A stretch of 58,219 nucleotides of DNA from Candidatus Erginobacter occultus (GCA_030765265.1 JAVCCZ010000190.1:1-58219), one strand, 5' to 3'. Positions 44,141-53,190 are shown, numbered from the stretch's first letter. The notes: a model not told the origin generated them from the sequence alone. Numbers and translations: made by a program.

Positions 44141-46924
44141 ATGAAAGAGCAAAAAACCAGATCCCTGCCCGTCCGGATTATCCGGCGCGTAATCAAGTAC
44201 GCCGTCCGGCTGGTGCTGGCGGTGATTATTTTATCCGCGGTCATCCTGGCGACGATCCAGACCCCGCCCGGGAAGAGGCTCCTGGCCCGGGCTTTGACCC
44301 GGATCGCCTCCACCCCGGAGACGACCATCCGCTTCGGCCGGATCTCCGGGATCCTCCCCTTCCGGGTCCGGCTAAGCGAGCTCCGGCTCGGCGACCCCGA
44401 GGGCGACTGGATGGTGATCGAGGACTCCCGGGTCCGTCTCGACCCCTTCGAGCTCCTCTCCCTGCGCCTCCACGCCACCAGCGTGACGGTGGAACGGGTC
44501 ACCTGGTACCGGATCCCGGAGGCCGGAGAAGAAGACGACTCCGGGGACGAGGAACAATCGAGCTTCACCCCGGCCGAGATCCCCTCCCTGACCGTCGACC
44601 GGCTGACGGTGAAGAAGGCGACGGCGGCCGAGTCGCTGGTCGGCCGCCGGGTCGAAGTTTCGCTGGAGGGCGAGGTTTCCAACAGCGTCTCTCTCGGCCC
44701 CCGGGCCCAGCTGCGCCTCGCCCCCCTCTGGCGGGAAGGCGAGGTGATGACCGTCTCCGCCAACTCGGCCGCCGATCTCTCCCGCCTGGAAGTCGAGCTG
44801 AAACTCGATGAAGCCGGGGGAGGGGAGCTGGGCGGATTTTTCTTTCCCGGCGATCCCGGCCCGCTCGCCTTCCGGTTCCGGGCCGAGGGACCCTGGGAGG
44901 GGGTGAAGACCGAACTCTCCCTGGGGCTCCCGGACCGGCTCGAGGTGAAGGGGGATTTAACCCTCGATCTCTCCCGGATCCTCCTCGAGGGGGAATTGAC
45001 CGCCTCCGTCGGTCGGCCGCCATTTCCCGGCTGGGCCGGCCGCGGCGATCTCTCCGCCCGTTTCACCGTCGAGGACGGGGGCCAGAACCTCTCCGCCCGG
45101 ATTGAGGGCCGGGACCTGGCCTGCCCGATCATTGGCTTGGAGCGGTTCCGGGTCGAGGCCGAACTGGCCGATCTCTTCCGGGCCGTCCGGGGAGAGGTCA
45201 ACCTGCAAGCCGCCGCCGCGTCCCTCCCCACGCCGGAAGACGATCCCGATCCCGGCGACCTCTTCGGCGAGGTGACCGGCCGGCTCGTCCTCCATAACGG
45301 GGGCCGGGCCCCGGGGGCCGACCTCGAGCTCCAGATCCGGGGGTACACCATCCCCGGGCTCCTTCTCCAGCCGGGGGAGATCCGGGTCCTCGATCTGACC
45401 GGCCGGCTGGGGGCCGACCGGCTGGAGTTGACAGTTCAAGGGACGGGGGAGCGGGGATTCCGCCTCGAGTCCCGCCTCTCGGCCGCCTCCCGCCTCCCGG
45501 CCGGCCTCTTCTCGGTCGAGTTCCCCGAAGACGGGGATCTGAAAGGTTCCCTCTCCGCGGGGATCGACCTCTCCTTTCTCAACAACTACCTCGCCCTTAC
45601 CCGGCAGACCCTGGGGGGCCGGGCGGAGATTGAGTTCGGACTCGGCGGTACCTGGTCCCGGCCCGTTCCCCGGGGCCGGATCGCCATCTCCGGGGGGGAA
45701 TACCAGAATCTCAACACCGGGACCGTCCTCCACGACCTGACCGGAAGGCTGGAGGTCGAGGAGGACCGGCTGGTCCTGGAGGAACTCACCGCCCGAACCC
45801 CCCGGCCCTCCCGGCCCCTTTTCTTCAGCTGGACCAGGTTCATCCCCGGGATCCGGTTCACTCCCCTGGCCGACCAGGACCGGGAGATCACCAAATCGGG
45901 CCGGATCTCCCTGACCGGCTCCACCCGGCTCTCCCCGGCCGAAGGCTACCCCTCCTCCTACACCCTGCTCCTCGAAGACGCCCTCCTGGCGGATATGGAG
46001 CTGGTCACCGCCATCGTGGCCGGGAAGATCGAATTTCAAGGCTCCCTAAAAGAGAGCCGCCTGGCCGGGAAGCTGCGGCTCCGCCGCCTTGAGGGGAGGA
46101 TCCCCACCCGGGTGGCGTCCTCCGTCCCCGAGATCGAGGTGACCGAGATCAATAAGCCGGGCGAGGAAGCGCCCCGGCCGCCGACCCGCCCCGAGCCCTT
46201 CCTCGAGAAGATGGCCCTCGACCTGAAGCTGACCGCGCCGAATAACGTGGTTGTCCAGGGCCGGGGCCTCGACTCGGAGTGGAAGGCCGATATCTCGGTC
46301 TCCGGCACCGCCGCCGCCCCCGAGATCCGCGGTGGCCTGACCCTGCTCTCCGGGATCTTTATCTTTATGGGGGAGGAGATGACGCTCGGGGACTGTACCG
46401 TGATGATGGACGGCGAGTATCCCCCCGTCCCCCAGCTGAAGATCAACGCCCGGATCGTCAAGCCCGATATCGTGATGGACCTCCAGGTGGTCGGCCCGGT
46501 CACCAAGCCCGAGGTTTTGATCTCCTCCCAGCCCCCCTACCCGAACGACGAGATCCTCGCCCGCCTCCTCTTTGGCCGGCCCGCCTCCCAGCTCTCCGGC
46601 CTCCAGGCGCTGCAGATCGCCAACGGCCTGCGGACCCTCCAGGGTCAGGCCGGCTTCTTCGACCTCCTGACCAGCTGGACCTCCTTTCTCGGCAACATCC
46701 AGGTCGACTTCACCGACCTCGAGGGGACCGAGGACCAGACCGCGGTCCGGGTCCGCTGGTCTTTAAGCCGCAACTTCTACATCGAGAACCAGCGCTCGAT
46801 CGAATCCCCCAACAACCTCTTCCTCGCCCGCTGGGAGATCATCCGCAACTTCCAGCTCCGGGTCCAGTCCGGCTACGGCATCCTCGGCGACTCCGCCTTC
46901 CTCCACTGGCAGATGGACTATTAA
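44141..46924 (+). CDS. tamB: TamB/YtfN-like translocation and assembly protein
   Basis: 927 residues. One N-terminal membrane helix (VRLVLAVIILSAVILATIQT), then a long beta-rich AsmA-like periplasmic region, ending in the TamB C-terminal domain (DUF490): SGIFIFMGEEMTLGDCTVMM, SSQPPYPNDEILARLLFGRP, LRTLQGQAGFFDLLTSW and the terminal SLSRNFYIENQRSIESPNN...WQMDY. It bridges inner and outer membranes and works with TamA in barrel-protein or phospholipid traffic. Shorter than the E. coli protein (about 1250), as in many other phyla. Confidence 0.9.
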   Translation: MKEQKTRSLPVRIIRRVIKYAVRLVLAVIILSAVILATIQTPPGKRLLARALTRIASTPETTIRFGRISGILPFRVRLSELRLGDPEGDWMVIEDSRVRLDPFELLSLRLHATSVTVERVTWYRIPEAGEEDDSGDEEQSSFTPAEIPSLTVDRLTVKKATAAESLVGRRVEVSLEGEVSNSVSLGPRAQLRLAPLWREGEVMTVSANSAADLSRLEVELKLDEAGGGELGGFFFPGDPGPLAFRFRAEGPWEGVKTELSLGLPDRLEVKGDLTLDLSRILLEGELTASVGRPPFPGWAGRGDLSARFTVEDGGQNLSARIEGRDLACPIIGLERFRVEAELADLFRAVRGEVNLQAAAASLPTPEDDPDPGDLFGEVTGRLVLHNGGRAPGADLELQIRGYTIPGLLLQPGEIRVLDLTGRLGADRLELTVQGTGERGFRLESRLSAASRLPAGLFSVEFPEDGDLKGSLSAGIDLSFLNNYLALTRQTLGGRAEIEFGLGGTWSRPVPRGRIAISGGEYQNLNTGTVLHDLTGRLEVEEDRLVLEELTARTPRPSRPLFFSWTRFIPGIRFTPLADQDREITKSGRISLTGSTRLSPAEGYPSSYTLLLEDALLADMELVTAIVAGKIEFQGSLKESRLAGKLRLRRLEGRIPTRVASSVPEIEVTEINKPGEEAPRPPTRPEPFLEKMALDLKLTAPNNVVVQGRGLDSEWKADISVSGTAAAPEIRGGLTLLSGIFIFMGEEMTLGDCTVMMDGEYPPVPQLKINARIVKPDIVMDLQVVGPVTKPEVLISSQPPYPNDEILARLLFGRPASQLSGLQALQIANGLRTLQGQAGFFDLLTSWTSFLGNIQVDFTDLEGTEDQTAVRVRWSLSRNFYIENQRSIESPNNLFLARWEIIRNFQLRVQSGYGILGDSAFLHWQMDY

Positions 46925-46949
46925 TCCCCGATTCAGTTCGCCCCCCTTT

Positions 46950-46985
46950 AATCGCTATCGGGATCGCTATCGGGATCGCTATCGA
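46950..46985. repeat. Triple 12-bp repeat, copy 2
   Basis: Same ATCGCTATCGGG x3 array as at 44042-44077, so tamB is bracketed by two direct copies. Confidence 0.85.
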
Positions 46986-47003
46986 AGCCCGGGGAAAATC
47001 CCG

Positions 47004-47031
47004 TTGTTTCCCGGGGTGGTGGTGATATAAT
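47004..47031 (+). promoter_or_regulatory. Sigma70-type promoter of the GNAT-like gene
   Basis: TTGTTT, 16-base spacer, TATAAT. Directly upstream of the -35 is CGGGGAAAATCCCG, reminiscent of the GGGG-AAA-CCCC part of the shared promoter motif, but AGTCAG is absent. Confidence 0.6.
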
Positions 47032-47075
47032 GCCTGAATCAAGCGGCTCAATTACATAACCAGGAGATCAGCCCG

Positions 47076-47879
47076 ATGAAGATTCCGCCCCCGGTCAAGG
47101 TATCCCAGGATAAAGTCACCTTCGATGTCAGCGAAATCGAGCCCATCCTCCAGGGCCCGGCGCTGGACGTGAAGCCCTTCGCCCCCCGCTCGGTGGTCTT
47201 GACCAACCGGGCCGGCGAGAAGAAGACGATGGTGATCCGCCCGGCCCGGCGGGAGGAGGCCCCGGCCCTGCTCAAGTACATCTCCGCGGAATTCCTCGGA
47301 GCCGAGGACCTCGACGAAGTTCCCGACTTCTACGACATCGTCGGGGCCCGGGTCTACGCCGAGATCCTCGGCTGGTACCGTTCCCGGCTGAAAGACCCCT
47401 ACAACCTTCTCGGGCTCTGCGGTGGGGAGCTGACCGGGTTCGCCAACGGGCGCCTGATGAACGAGGAGATCAACATCAGCCTCCACACCCTGGCCTTCGA
47501 TCGCGGTTTCCGGGCCGGGGCGGCGATGTACTACGCCAAGTGCCAGTACTGCTTCGAGGACCTCGGCCAGGAGGAGTTCTGGTCGACCTTCGAGAGCTAC
47601 AACGGCTGGAAGCGCTGGGGGGTGGGGATGGCCCAGCCTACCTACCCCTGGCCCGACCTCCAGCACGAGCTCGGCGGCGGGCGGGTCTACTACCTGACCC
47701 GGAAGTACTGGGAATCAACCGTCCGCGAATACCTGGCCGAAAATTACGGGATCCGGATCGAGCGGGAAGTCTCCCCGGAACTGCTGGCGGAGAATCAGGG
47801 CCTGGGCTTCCCCCGCCCCCCGGAACCGGAACCCGTCCCGGAACCGGCCCCGGCCCCGGGACCATCTCCGCCTCGGTGA
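47076..47879 (+). CDS. GNAT-like protein with proline-rich tail
   Basis: 267 residues. MVIRPARREEAPALLKYI opens an acetyltransferase-like fold (about 52-200), with YNLLGLCGGELTGFANGRL as the central strands; the acetyl-CoA loop is not clearly recognisable. The last 25 residues are PEPEPVPEPAPAPGPSPPR, out of frame over the beginning of a MarC-type sequence, so the natural C-terminus may have been replaced at a junction. Function unknown; ATG after AGGAGATCAG. Confidence 0.55.
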   Translation: MKIPPPVKVSQDKVTFDVSEIEPILQGPALDVKPFAPRSVVLTNRAGEKKTMVIRPARREEAPALLKYISAEFLGAEDLDEVPDFYDIVGARVYAEILGWYRSRLKDPYNLLGLCGGELTGFANGRLMNEEINISLHTLAFDRGFRAGAAMYYAKCQYCFEDLGQEEFWSTFESYNGWKRWGVGMAQPTYPWPDLQHELGGGRVYYLTRKYWESTVREYLAENYGIRIEREVSPELLAENQGLGFPRPPEPEPVPEPAPAPGPSPPR

Positions 47880-48115
47880 TCGTCGGCCAGCGCCACGACA
47901 TCCCCAGCGCCTGTCTCATCGTCCTGGCCGCGGTGGCCGCGACCGTGCTGACGATGCTCGCGCTGAAATTGATCCACGACTACGTCCGCCCCCGCCGCGA
48001 GCCCCTGATCCAGCGTTATATCGAGATCGCCGGCCGGGTCACCGCCCTCTTCATCGGCACCGTCTCGGTGGAGATGATTATGCGCGGCATCCGGATCTGG
48101 GTGGGGAAATTCTGA
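47876..48115 (+). pseudogene. C-terminal half of a MarC/YchE family membrane protein
   Basis: From a GTG overlapping the previous stop (GTGA): VIVGQRHDIPSACLIVLAAV, two to three membrane segments, then RYIEIAGRVTALFIGTVSVE and MIMRGIRIW. Immediately upstream in the same frame is GPGTISAS. Together this aligns with the second half of MarC/YchE (PGAISSVIVWG...ITRIMGLLLMALGIEFIVTGI). The first three helices are missing, so it is either decayed or a truncated, translationally coupled product. Confidence 0.65.
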
Positions 48116-48160
48116 TCCCCACTCCCCGCCTTCCCCGGCCCGGGGGAGGGGAAATTTTTC

Positions 48161-48189
48161 TTGACCCCGCTCCCGTCACCGCCTATTAT
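48161..48189 (+). promoter_or_regulatory. Sigma70-type promoter of the peroxiredoxin gene
   Basis: TTGACC, 17-base spacer and TATTAT; strong match to consensus, about 70 bases before the ATG. Confidence 0.7.
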
Positions 48190-48212
48190 AGTAATCATTA
48201 TCATTATTAATA
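48187..48212. promoter_or_regulatory. Fur/PerR-like operator
   Basis: Overlaps the -10 and start site. On the minus strand it reads AATAAT GATAAT GATTAC, three head-to-tail NATWAT hexamers as in Fur boxes. AT-rich in a GC-rich genome. Repression by Fur or the peroxide sensor PerR would fit a peroxiredoxin; which one cannot be told from the site alone. Confidence 0.6.
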
Positions 48213-48261
48213 AGATGCCCCCCGGAAGGAACCGGCGGGGCCAACCGCAAGGAGGTTGAAG

Positions 48262-48999
48262 ATGGAAACCGTCAGCGAAAAATTCGGCACCCCGATGCCC
48301 CGGATCGGGGATCAGGCCCCGTCCTTCAAGGCCGTCACCACCCAGGGGGATATCGACTTTCCCAAGCAGTACGCCGGGAAGTGGATCATCCTCTTCAGCC
48401 ACCCGGCCGACTTTACCCCGGTCTGCACCTCGGAGTTTATGACCTTCGCCTCGATGGCCAAAGACTTCGAACGGGCCAACTGCCAGCTGGTCGGCCTCTC
48501 GGTCGACGGGCTCTACAGCCACATCGCCTGGCTGCGGACGATCAAGGAGAAGATCGAGTACCGGGGGATGAAGAACGTCGAGGTCAAGTTCCCCCTGATC
48601 GAGGACATCAAGATGGATGTCTCCTCCCTCTACGGGATGATCCAGCCGGGCGAGAGCTCGACCAAGGCGGTCCGGGCGGTCTTTTACATCGACCCCAAGG
48701 GGACCATCCGGACCATCCTTTACTATCCGCTCTCCACCGGCCGCAACTTTGAAGAAATCTACCGGGTCCTGATTGCCCTCCAGACCGCCGACGCCTTCTC
48801 CGTCGCCACCCCGGCCGACTGGCGCCCGGGCGACGAGGTGATCGTCCCCCCGCCCGGTTCCTGCGGCGTGGCCAAGGATCGGATGGCGGGCGGCAAGGGG
48901 ATCAAGTGTTACGACTGGTTCTTCTGCACGAAGAAGATCACCAAGCAGAAGATCTTCGACACCATCCAGAAGAAGAAAAAAACCCGGAAGAAAAAGTAG
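48262..48999 (+). CDS. Peroxiredoxin (1-Cys/Prx6-like)
   Basis: 245 residues. Peroxidatic Cys in SHPADFTPVCTSEF; later TKAVRAVFYIDPKGTIRTI, YYPLSTGRNFEEIYRVLIAL and VATPADWRPGDEVIVPPP define the Prx6-type long peroxiredoxins of anaerobes. Additional cysteines (GSCG and KCYDWFFC) near the C-terminus could be resolving residues. The protein ends in a Lys-rich tail (QKKKKTRKKK). It reduces H2O2 or organic peroxides. ATG 48262 is six bases after AGGAGG. Confidence 0.95.
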   Translation: METVSEKFGTPMPRIGDQAPSFKAVTTQGDIDFPKQYAGKWIILFSHPADFTPVCTSEFMTFASMAKDFERANCQLVGLSVDGLYSHIAWLRTIKEKIEYRGMKNVEVKFPLIEDIKMDVSSLYGMIQPGESSTKAVRAVFYIDPKGTIRTILYYPLSTGRNFEEIYRVLIALQTADAFSVATPADWRPGDEVIVPPPGSCGVAKDRMAGGKGIKCYDWFFCTKKITKQKIFDTIQKKKKTRKKK

Positions 49000-49010
49000 T
49001 CGCCCCGCCC

Positions 49011-49041
49011 CCGGCCCTTCTCCTGCAGGGAGAGGGGCCGG
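49011..49041. terminator. 13-bp hairpin after the peroxiredoxin gene
   Basis: CCGGCCCTTCTCC pairs with GGAGAGGGGCCGG (one mismatch) across a short loop 12 bases after the stop. No clean T-run. Confidence 0.5.
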
Positions 49042-49079
49042 CGGTTGCTCTGCTCTTCCGGGAGTTGGGGCAAAAAAAC

Positions 49080-49109
49080 TTGGCCGGAGGAGAAAAAGCA
49101 GGGTATAAT
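49080..49109 (+). promoter_or_regulatory. Promoter of the exported unknown gene
   Basis: TTGGCC, 18-base spacer, TATAAT, about 60 bases before the ATG. Confidence 0.5.
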
Positions 49110-49170
49110 ATATACACCGGCGGCTTTCCGGATAACCCGGCCGCCGCCGGCATAACGGAGCACAGAGAAG

Positions 49171-50085
49171 ATGATGAAAGCGGGTTTAATCGTACATTCG
49201 GGACCGGGCCGCGTTTTTTCGTTCCTGGCCCTGGGGGTATTTCTTTGCGCCGCCGCCCCGGCGGCGGAGCCGGTCGTCCCCGTCTCCTCGGGGACCAGCC
49301 TGACCATCTTCGAGCAGACCGGGGGGATATTTGAAACCACCTTCGCCGTCGCCGAAATCCTCGACGGGGGCCGCGAGTTCCTGACTTCCGCCGGGGAGAA
49401 GTACACCGTCGTCTCCGACGGCGACTACCTGACCGTTTCCTGCCTCCACGACCGGTCGCTCTCCGAGGGAGCACCGGAAGCCGAGGCCGGCCGGACCGTA
49501 CCCACGGAGCTGGTCTTCCCCGAGCTCCGGGGACATTCCGTGGGCAACAATATCGTCGCCGTCCGGCTCGACGGGAACCCCGACTATCCTCTGGGCCTCT
49601 GGGCCTCTATGGTCGTCGATTACTCCCTCGGTGGCCGCGGCCTCGCCGCTTCCCGTTTCAACGCCCTCGGGGATCCCTTGGCCCCGGGACCCTGGGGTGA
49701 ACGCCATTACACCGTACTCGGGACCGGCCCCAGCGCGATTACCCTGGGCTTTTCCCCCCTGATCGTTGCCGCGGCCGGGATCCTCGATACCCCGGACTGG
49801 AATGACGACCTGGCCCTCTATATCCGGCTGCCGGAAGGTTACTCCCCCGCCGGGATCGACTTTTACTCGCTGGAACTGGTCCGGGTGGCCGGGGTTGAGA
49901 CCGCGATCCGGCCGCTGGGCTGGTGGAATCTCGAAGATTATGCCGGCGGCCTTGTCCTCCGGATCGAGTTCAGCCGGGCCGGGATCGAACCCTACCTCCT
50001 CCCCGGCGACAATCTCCTCCTCCTCCGGGGCAGCCTGGACGGCGGCGACCCCCTCGAGGCCCGGGTAATCCTTCCCCTCGAGTAA
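49171..50085 (+). CDS. Exported protein of unknown function
   Basis: 304 residues, start ATG (a second ATG follows directly). A signal peptide (VFSFLALGVFLCAAAPAAE) leads into a beta-rich mature protein with segments YTVVSDGDYLTVSCLHDRS, LGLWASMVVDYSLGG and LEDYAGGLVLRIEFSRAG. No family is recognised; the single Cys in the mature part is unpaired. It has its own promoter and is followed by a lytic transglycosylase gene, which may hint at an envelope role. Confidence 0.7.
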   Translation: MMKAGLIVHSGPGRVFSFLALGVFLCAAAPAAEPVVPVSSGTSLTIFEQTGGIFETTFAVAEILDGGREFLTSAGEKYTVVSDGDYLTVSCLHDRSLSEGAPEAEAGRTVPTELVFPELRGHSVGNNIVAVRLDGNPDYPLGLWASMVVDYSLGGRGLAASRFNALGDPLAPGPWGERHYTVLGTGPSAITLGFSPLIVAAAGILDTPDWNDDLALYIRLPEGYSPAGIDFYSLELVRVAGVETAIRPLGWWNLEDYAGGLVLRIEFSRAGIEPYLLPGDNLLLLRGSLDGGDPLEARVILPLE

Positions 50086-50152
50086 CCCTTCCTCCGGTCC
50101 GTCTCCGCTGCCCCCCCGGCCGCCGTCAATCTCTTCGGGATGGTTTCCAACC

Positions 50153-50180
50153 TTGCCTTCGGCGGATATCGATATATACT
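50153..50180 (+). promoter_or_regulatory. Promoter of the lytic transglycosylase gene
   Basis: TTGCCT, 16-base spacer, TATACT. It would start transcription within about 10 bases of the ATG at 50197, giving a nearly leaderless message. Confidence 0.45.
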
Positions 50181-50196
50181 GACCGATTACTTCCTT

Positions 50197-51227
50197 ATGA
50201 ACTCGCGCGATTTTTTTCACCGCCTGCGGGCTGTCCTGACGGCGGCGCTGGCGGGACTCCTGGCCGCCATCCCGGCCGCCCCGGCCCGGGCCGCGGAGAC
50301 GCTCCTGGATGCCGCCCGCCGGATAGGGTTCGAGCAGGCCGAGGAGTATGTCCCGGCCGAGGTCCTGGAAAGCTTCACCCTCCCCTCCGAGGAAGACTGG
50401 CGGCGTTTCTGGACCGGCGTCCAGTCCGCCCTGCAGTCGGGCGACCTCGAACAGCTCTCCTGGATGTATCCGGAAGCGGTCCGGGGACTCGAGATCCTGG
50501 ACACGATCCCGGGCGCCGAGTCCTACGCCGACTGGTTCCGCCAGCGGCTCGATTACTTCGACGTCGCCGACCGGGTCGCCCGGCGGTACCCGGCCCCCCT
50601 CCCGCCGCCGGCCCGGCCGCCGGCCCCCCCGGGGGCGATCGTCCCTCCCCCGCCGCCGAAGACGGCCCCGCCCCCGCCCGCGGTCTCCCGGAAGAGAGAG
50701 GAGAGCGTGACCAGCCTGGAACTCTGGAAGGCGAAGCTCAAGGGCCGCCCGGCCCCCGCCCGGGCGGGCGAGTTCGTCCCCGGCCTCAAACGGATCTTCG
50801 CCGCCGAGGGCGTCCCCCCCGAACTGGTCTGGCTGGCCGAGGTCGAGTCCTCCTTCAACCCGGAAGCGAGGAGCCCGGTCGGCGCCCGCGGTCTCTACCA
50901 GTTTATGCCCGCCACCGCCCGCGGTCTCGGCCTGGCCGAGGGCCCCCCGACGATCGCCTCGATCCGGGGAAAAGCGGCCGGGCCGCCGCCAACTACCTGA
51001 AGGACCTCCATCGGCGGTTCGAATCCTGGCCCCTGGCCCTGGCCGCCTATAACGCCGGGCAGGGGAGGGTGGGGGGTCTCCTCAAGCGGCACGGGGCGGC
51101 AACCTTCTCCGGGATCGCCGGCTATCTTCCCTCGGAGACCCGGATGTACGTCCCCAAGGTTCTGGCCACCGTCTTTCACCGCGAGGGGATCGACCCGGAA
51201 AAGCTCCCGCCCCCCTCCGCCCCCTGA
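50197..51227 (+). pseudogene. Frameshifted SLT-type lytic transglycosylase
   Basis: Signal peptide (LTAALAGLLAAIPAAPARA), a helical region, a Pro-rich linker, then an SLT domain: catalytic Glu in WLAEVESSFNPEARSPVG and RGLYQFMPATARGLGL. At 50941-50949 the frame shifts by -1: the rest (DDRLDPGKSGRAAANYLKDL, LALAAYNAGQGRV, ETRMYVPKVLA) continues in the other frame to 51227, while the zero frame ends at 51000. The switch lies in GGGCCCCCC, which also contains a canonical X-XXY-YYZ heptamer (G GGC CCC). A homopolymer error, a real mutation, or programmed slippage are all possible. Confidence 0.8.
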
Positions 51228-51336
51228 CCCCCCGGCAAAAAACCTGGATATTCAATCCTTGCCGCTTTTCTACCCGGTCCGCCTGTGATACCCTCGGGAG
51301 TCTTTTGACGATAACTCGGGATCGATCGTTGGGTTG

Positions 51337-53178
51337 ATGAAATCAATAAGAGCCAAGATGCTGCTCTGGTTCGGGGTGCCCGTCGCCCTCCTCTTCCTGG
51401 TCCTGGGCGCGGTCAATTACCTCCAGGTCCGGGAGACCGTCTTCCCCCTCAACGAGGAGCTGAGCCGGGAAGTCCTGGCCGCCCGGGCGGCGGAGATCGG
51501 CCGGCTGATGCACGGCTACGTCAGCGAGATCAAAACGATGGCGCGGGACGATATCCTCCGCGAGGGAACCCGGGTGGAGATAAAAGCCGATATCCTCGGC
51601 CGGGACGCGGCCCGCAACCCCGACTACGAGATGATCTTCTACGCCGATCCGGCGGGTCACTTCATCGCCTCCAACGACACCGAGGGCAACGTCGCCGACC
51701 GCGATTACTTCCGGGCGATCGTCCACGGAGGCGCCGAATATTACGTGAGCAACCCCCTGGTCTCCCGGTCCACCGGGGAGAACGTCTTTGTCGTCGCCTG
51801 CCCGTTGATCGACAGCCGGGGGGAGAGCAAGGGCGTGATCGCCGCCACGGTGCTCCTGAAGACCCTGACCTCGATCGCCGGCTCGATCAAGATGGGGGAG
51901 AGGGGCTTCGGCTACGTGGTCGACTCCACCGGCCTCCTGATCGCCCACCCTTCCCAGGAGTGGCGGCTGAAGCTCAACCTCCTGACTTCACGGGAGCAGG
52001 GTTTCGAGGGCCTCGGCGAGGCCGGGAGGATGATCGTCGCCGGCGAGCCGGGGCTGATTCGCTACCGCCGCCCGGACGGCTCGAAGATGATCGCCATCTT
52101 CGATCTCATCCCCGAGACCCCCGGCTGGTTTCTCGGCCTCGCCATCTCCGAGGGCGAGCTGATGGGCCGGGTGACCGCCCTGGTCCGCCGGATCTTTTCC
52201 CTTCTCTTGGCCACCCTGGCGGTGCTCCTTTTGATCGTGATTGTCATCTCCGGCCGGCTCGCCGGACCGATCGGCCTGCTGAGACGCGGGGTAAATAAGG
52301 TCAGCGCGGGCGACCTCGACCACCGCCTGGATATCCGCACCGGCGACGAGATCGAGGAACTGGCCTCCGCCTTCAACAAGATGACGGTTGATCTCAAAGA
52401 GCAGATCAAAAATCTCCAGGCCGAGACCGCCAAAAGGCAGGCGGTGGAGAGCGAGCTGCAGATCGCCAAGGAGATCCAGGAGAGCATCCTCCCCCGGGTC
52501 TTCCCCCCCTTCCCCGGGCGGGGAGAGTTCGACCTCTACTCCGTGATGCACCCGGCCAAGGAAGTCGGCGGGGACTTTTACGACTTCTTCTTCTACGACA
52601 AGAACACCTTCGTGATGATCATCGGCGACGTCTCCGGCAAGGGGGTCCCGGCCGCCCTCTTTATGATGCTCAGCCGGACGCTGATCCACACCGTGGCCTC
52701 GGAAGAGAAGGACCCGGCCCGGGTGTTAGAGAAGGTCAACGACATCGTCTCCGAAGACAACGAGACCTGTATGTTCGTCACCGTCTTCCTCGCCTCTTAC
52801 GACGTGCCGACCGGGAGGTTGACCTACTCCAACGCCGGCCACACCCCGGCCTTGAAGATCACCGCGGGAAAAACGGTCCAGGAGCTGACCACGGAAAACA
52901 GCGTCGCCCTCGGGGTGATGCCCGGCGTCGACTACCGCCCGGGGGAGACCGTCCTCGAGACCGGCGACCGGTTCGTCTTCTATACCGACGGCGTCAACGA
53001 AGCGTTCAGCCCCGCCGGCGAATTCTACGGGACCCAGAGGTTCATCGACCACTTCCTGAAGGCCGGCGACCCCTCTGCCCGGGAAGAAGCCGCCGCCATC
53101 CTCAAAGACGTGATGGATTTCCAGGAAGAGAACCAGCACGACGACATCACCATCACCGTCTTTAAAAGGCTGGAATAA
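51337..53178 (+). CDS. Membrane sensor with Cache-HAMP-PP2C (RsbU-like serine phosphatase)
   Basis: 613 residues. Transmembrane helix (LLWFGVPVALLFLVLGAVNY), double Cache extracytoplasmic sensor (about 40-280, with DYFRAIVHGGAEYYVSNPLV and GERGFGYVVDSTGLLIAHP), second helix (FSLLLATLAVLLLIVIVISG), HAMP with coiled coil, and a PP2C/SpoIIE phosphatase domain (about 385-613) with VGGDFYDFF, IGDVSGKGVPAALFMM, FYTDGVNEAF and NQHDDITITV metal aspartates. It would dephosphorylate an anti-sigma-factor antagonist in response to a small external ligand. No RsbV/RsbW-like partner gene is adjacent. Confidence 0.93.
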   Translation: MKSIRAKMLLWFGVPVALLFLVLGAVNYLQVRETVFPLNEELSREVLAARAAEIGRLMHGYVSEIKTMARDDILREGTRVEIKADILGRDAARNPDYEMIFYADPAGHFIASNDTEGNVADRDYFRAIVHGGAEYYVSNPLVSRSTGENVFVVACPLIDSRGESKGVIAATVLLKTLTSIAGSIKMGERGFGYVVDSTGLLIAHPSQEWRLKLNLLTSREQGFEGLGEAGRMIVAGEPGLIRYRRPDGSKMIAIFDLIPETPGWFLGLAISEGELMGRVTALVRRIFSLLLATLAVLLLIVIVISGRLAGPIGLLRRGVNKVSAGDLDHRLDIRTGDEIEELASAFNKMTVDLKEQIKNLQAETAKRQAVESELQIAKEIQESILPRVFPPFPGRGEFDLYSVMHPAKEVGGDFYDFFFYDKNTFVMIIGDVSGKGVPAALFMMLSRTLIHTVASEEKDPARVLEKVNDIVSEDNETCMFVTVFLASYDVPTGRLTYSNAGHTPALKITAGKTVQELTTENSVALGVMPGVDYRPGETVLETGDRFVFYTDGVNEAFSPAGEFYGTQRFIDHFLKAGDPSAREEAAAILKDVMDFQEENQHDDITITVFKRLE

Positions 53179-53190
53179 GAAACCCCCTCC

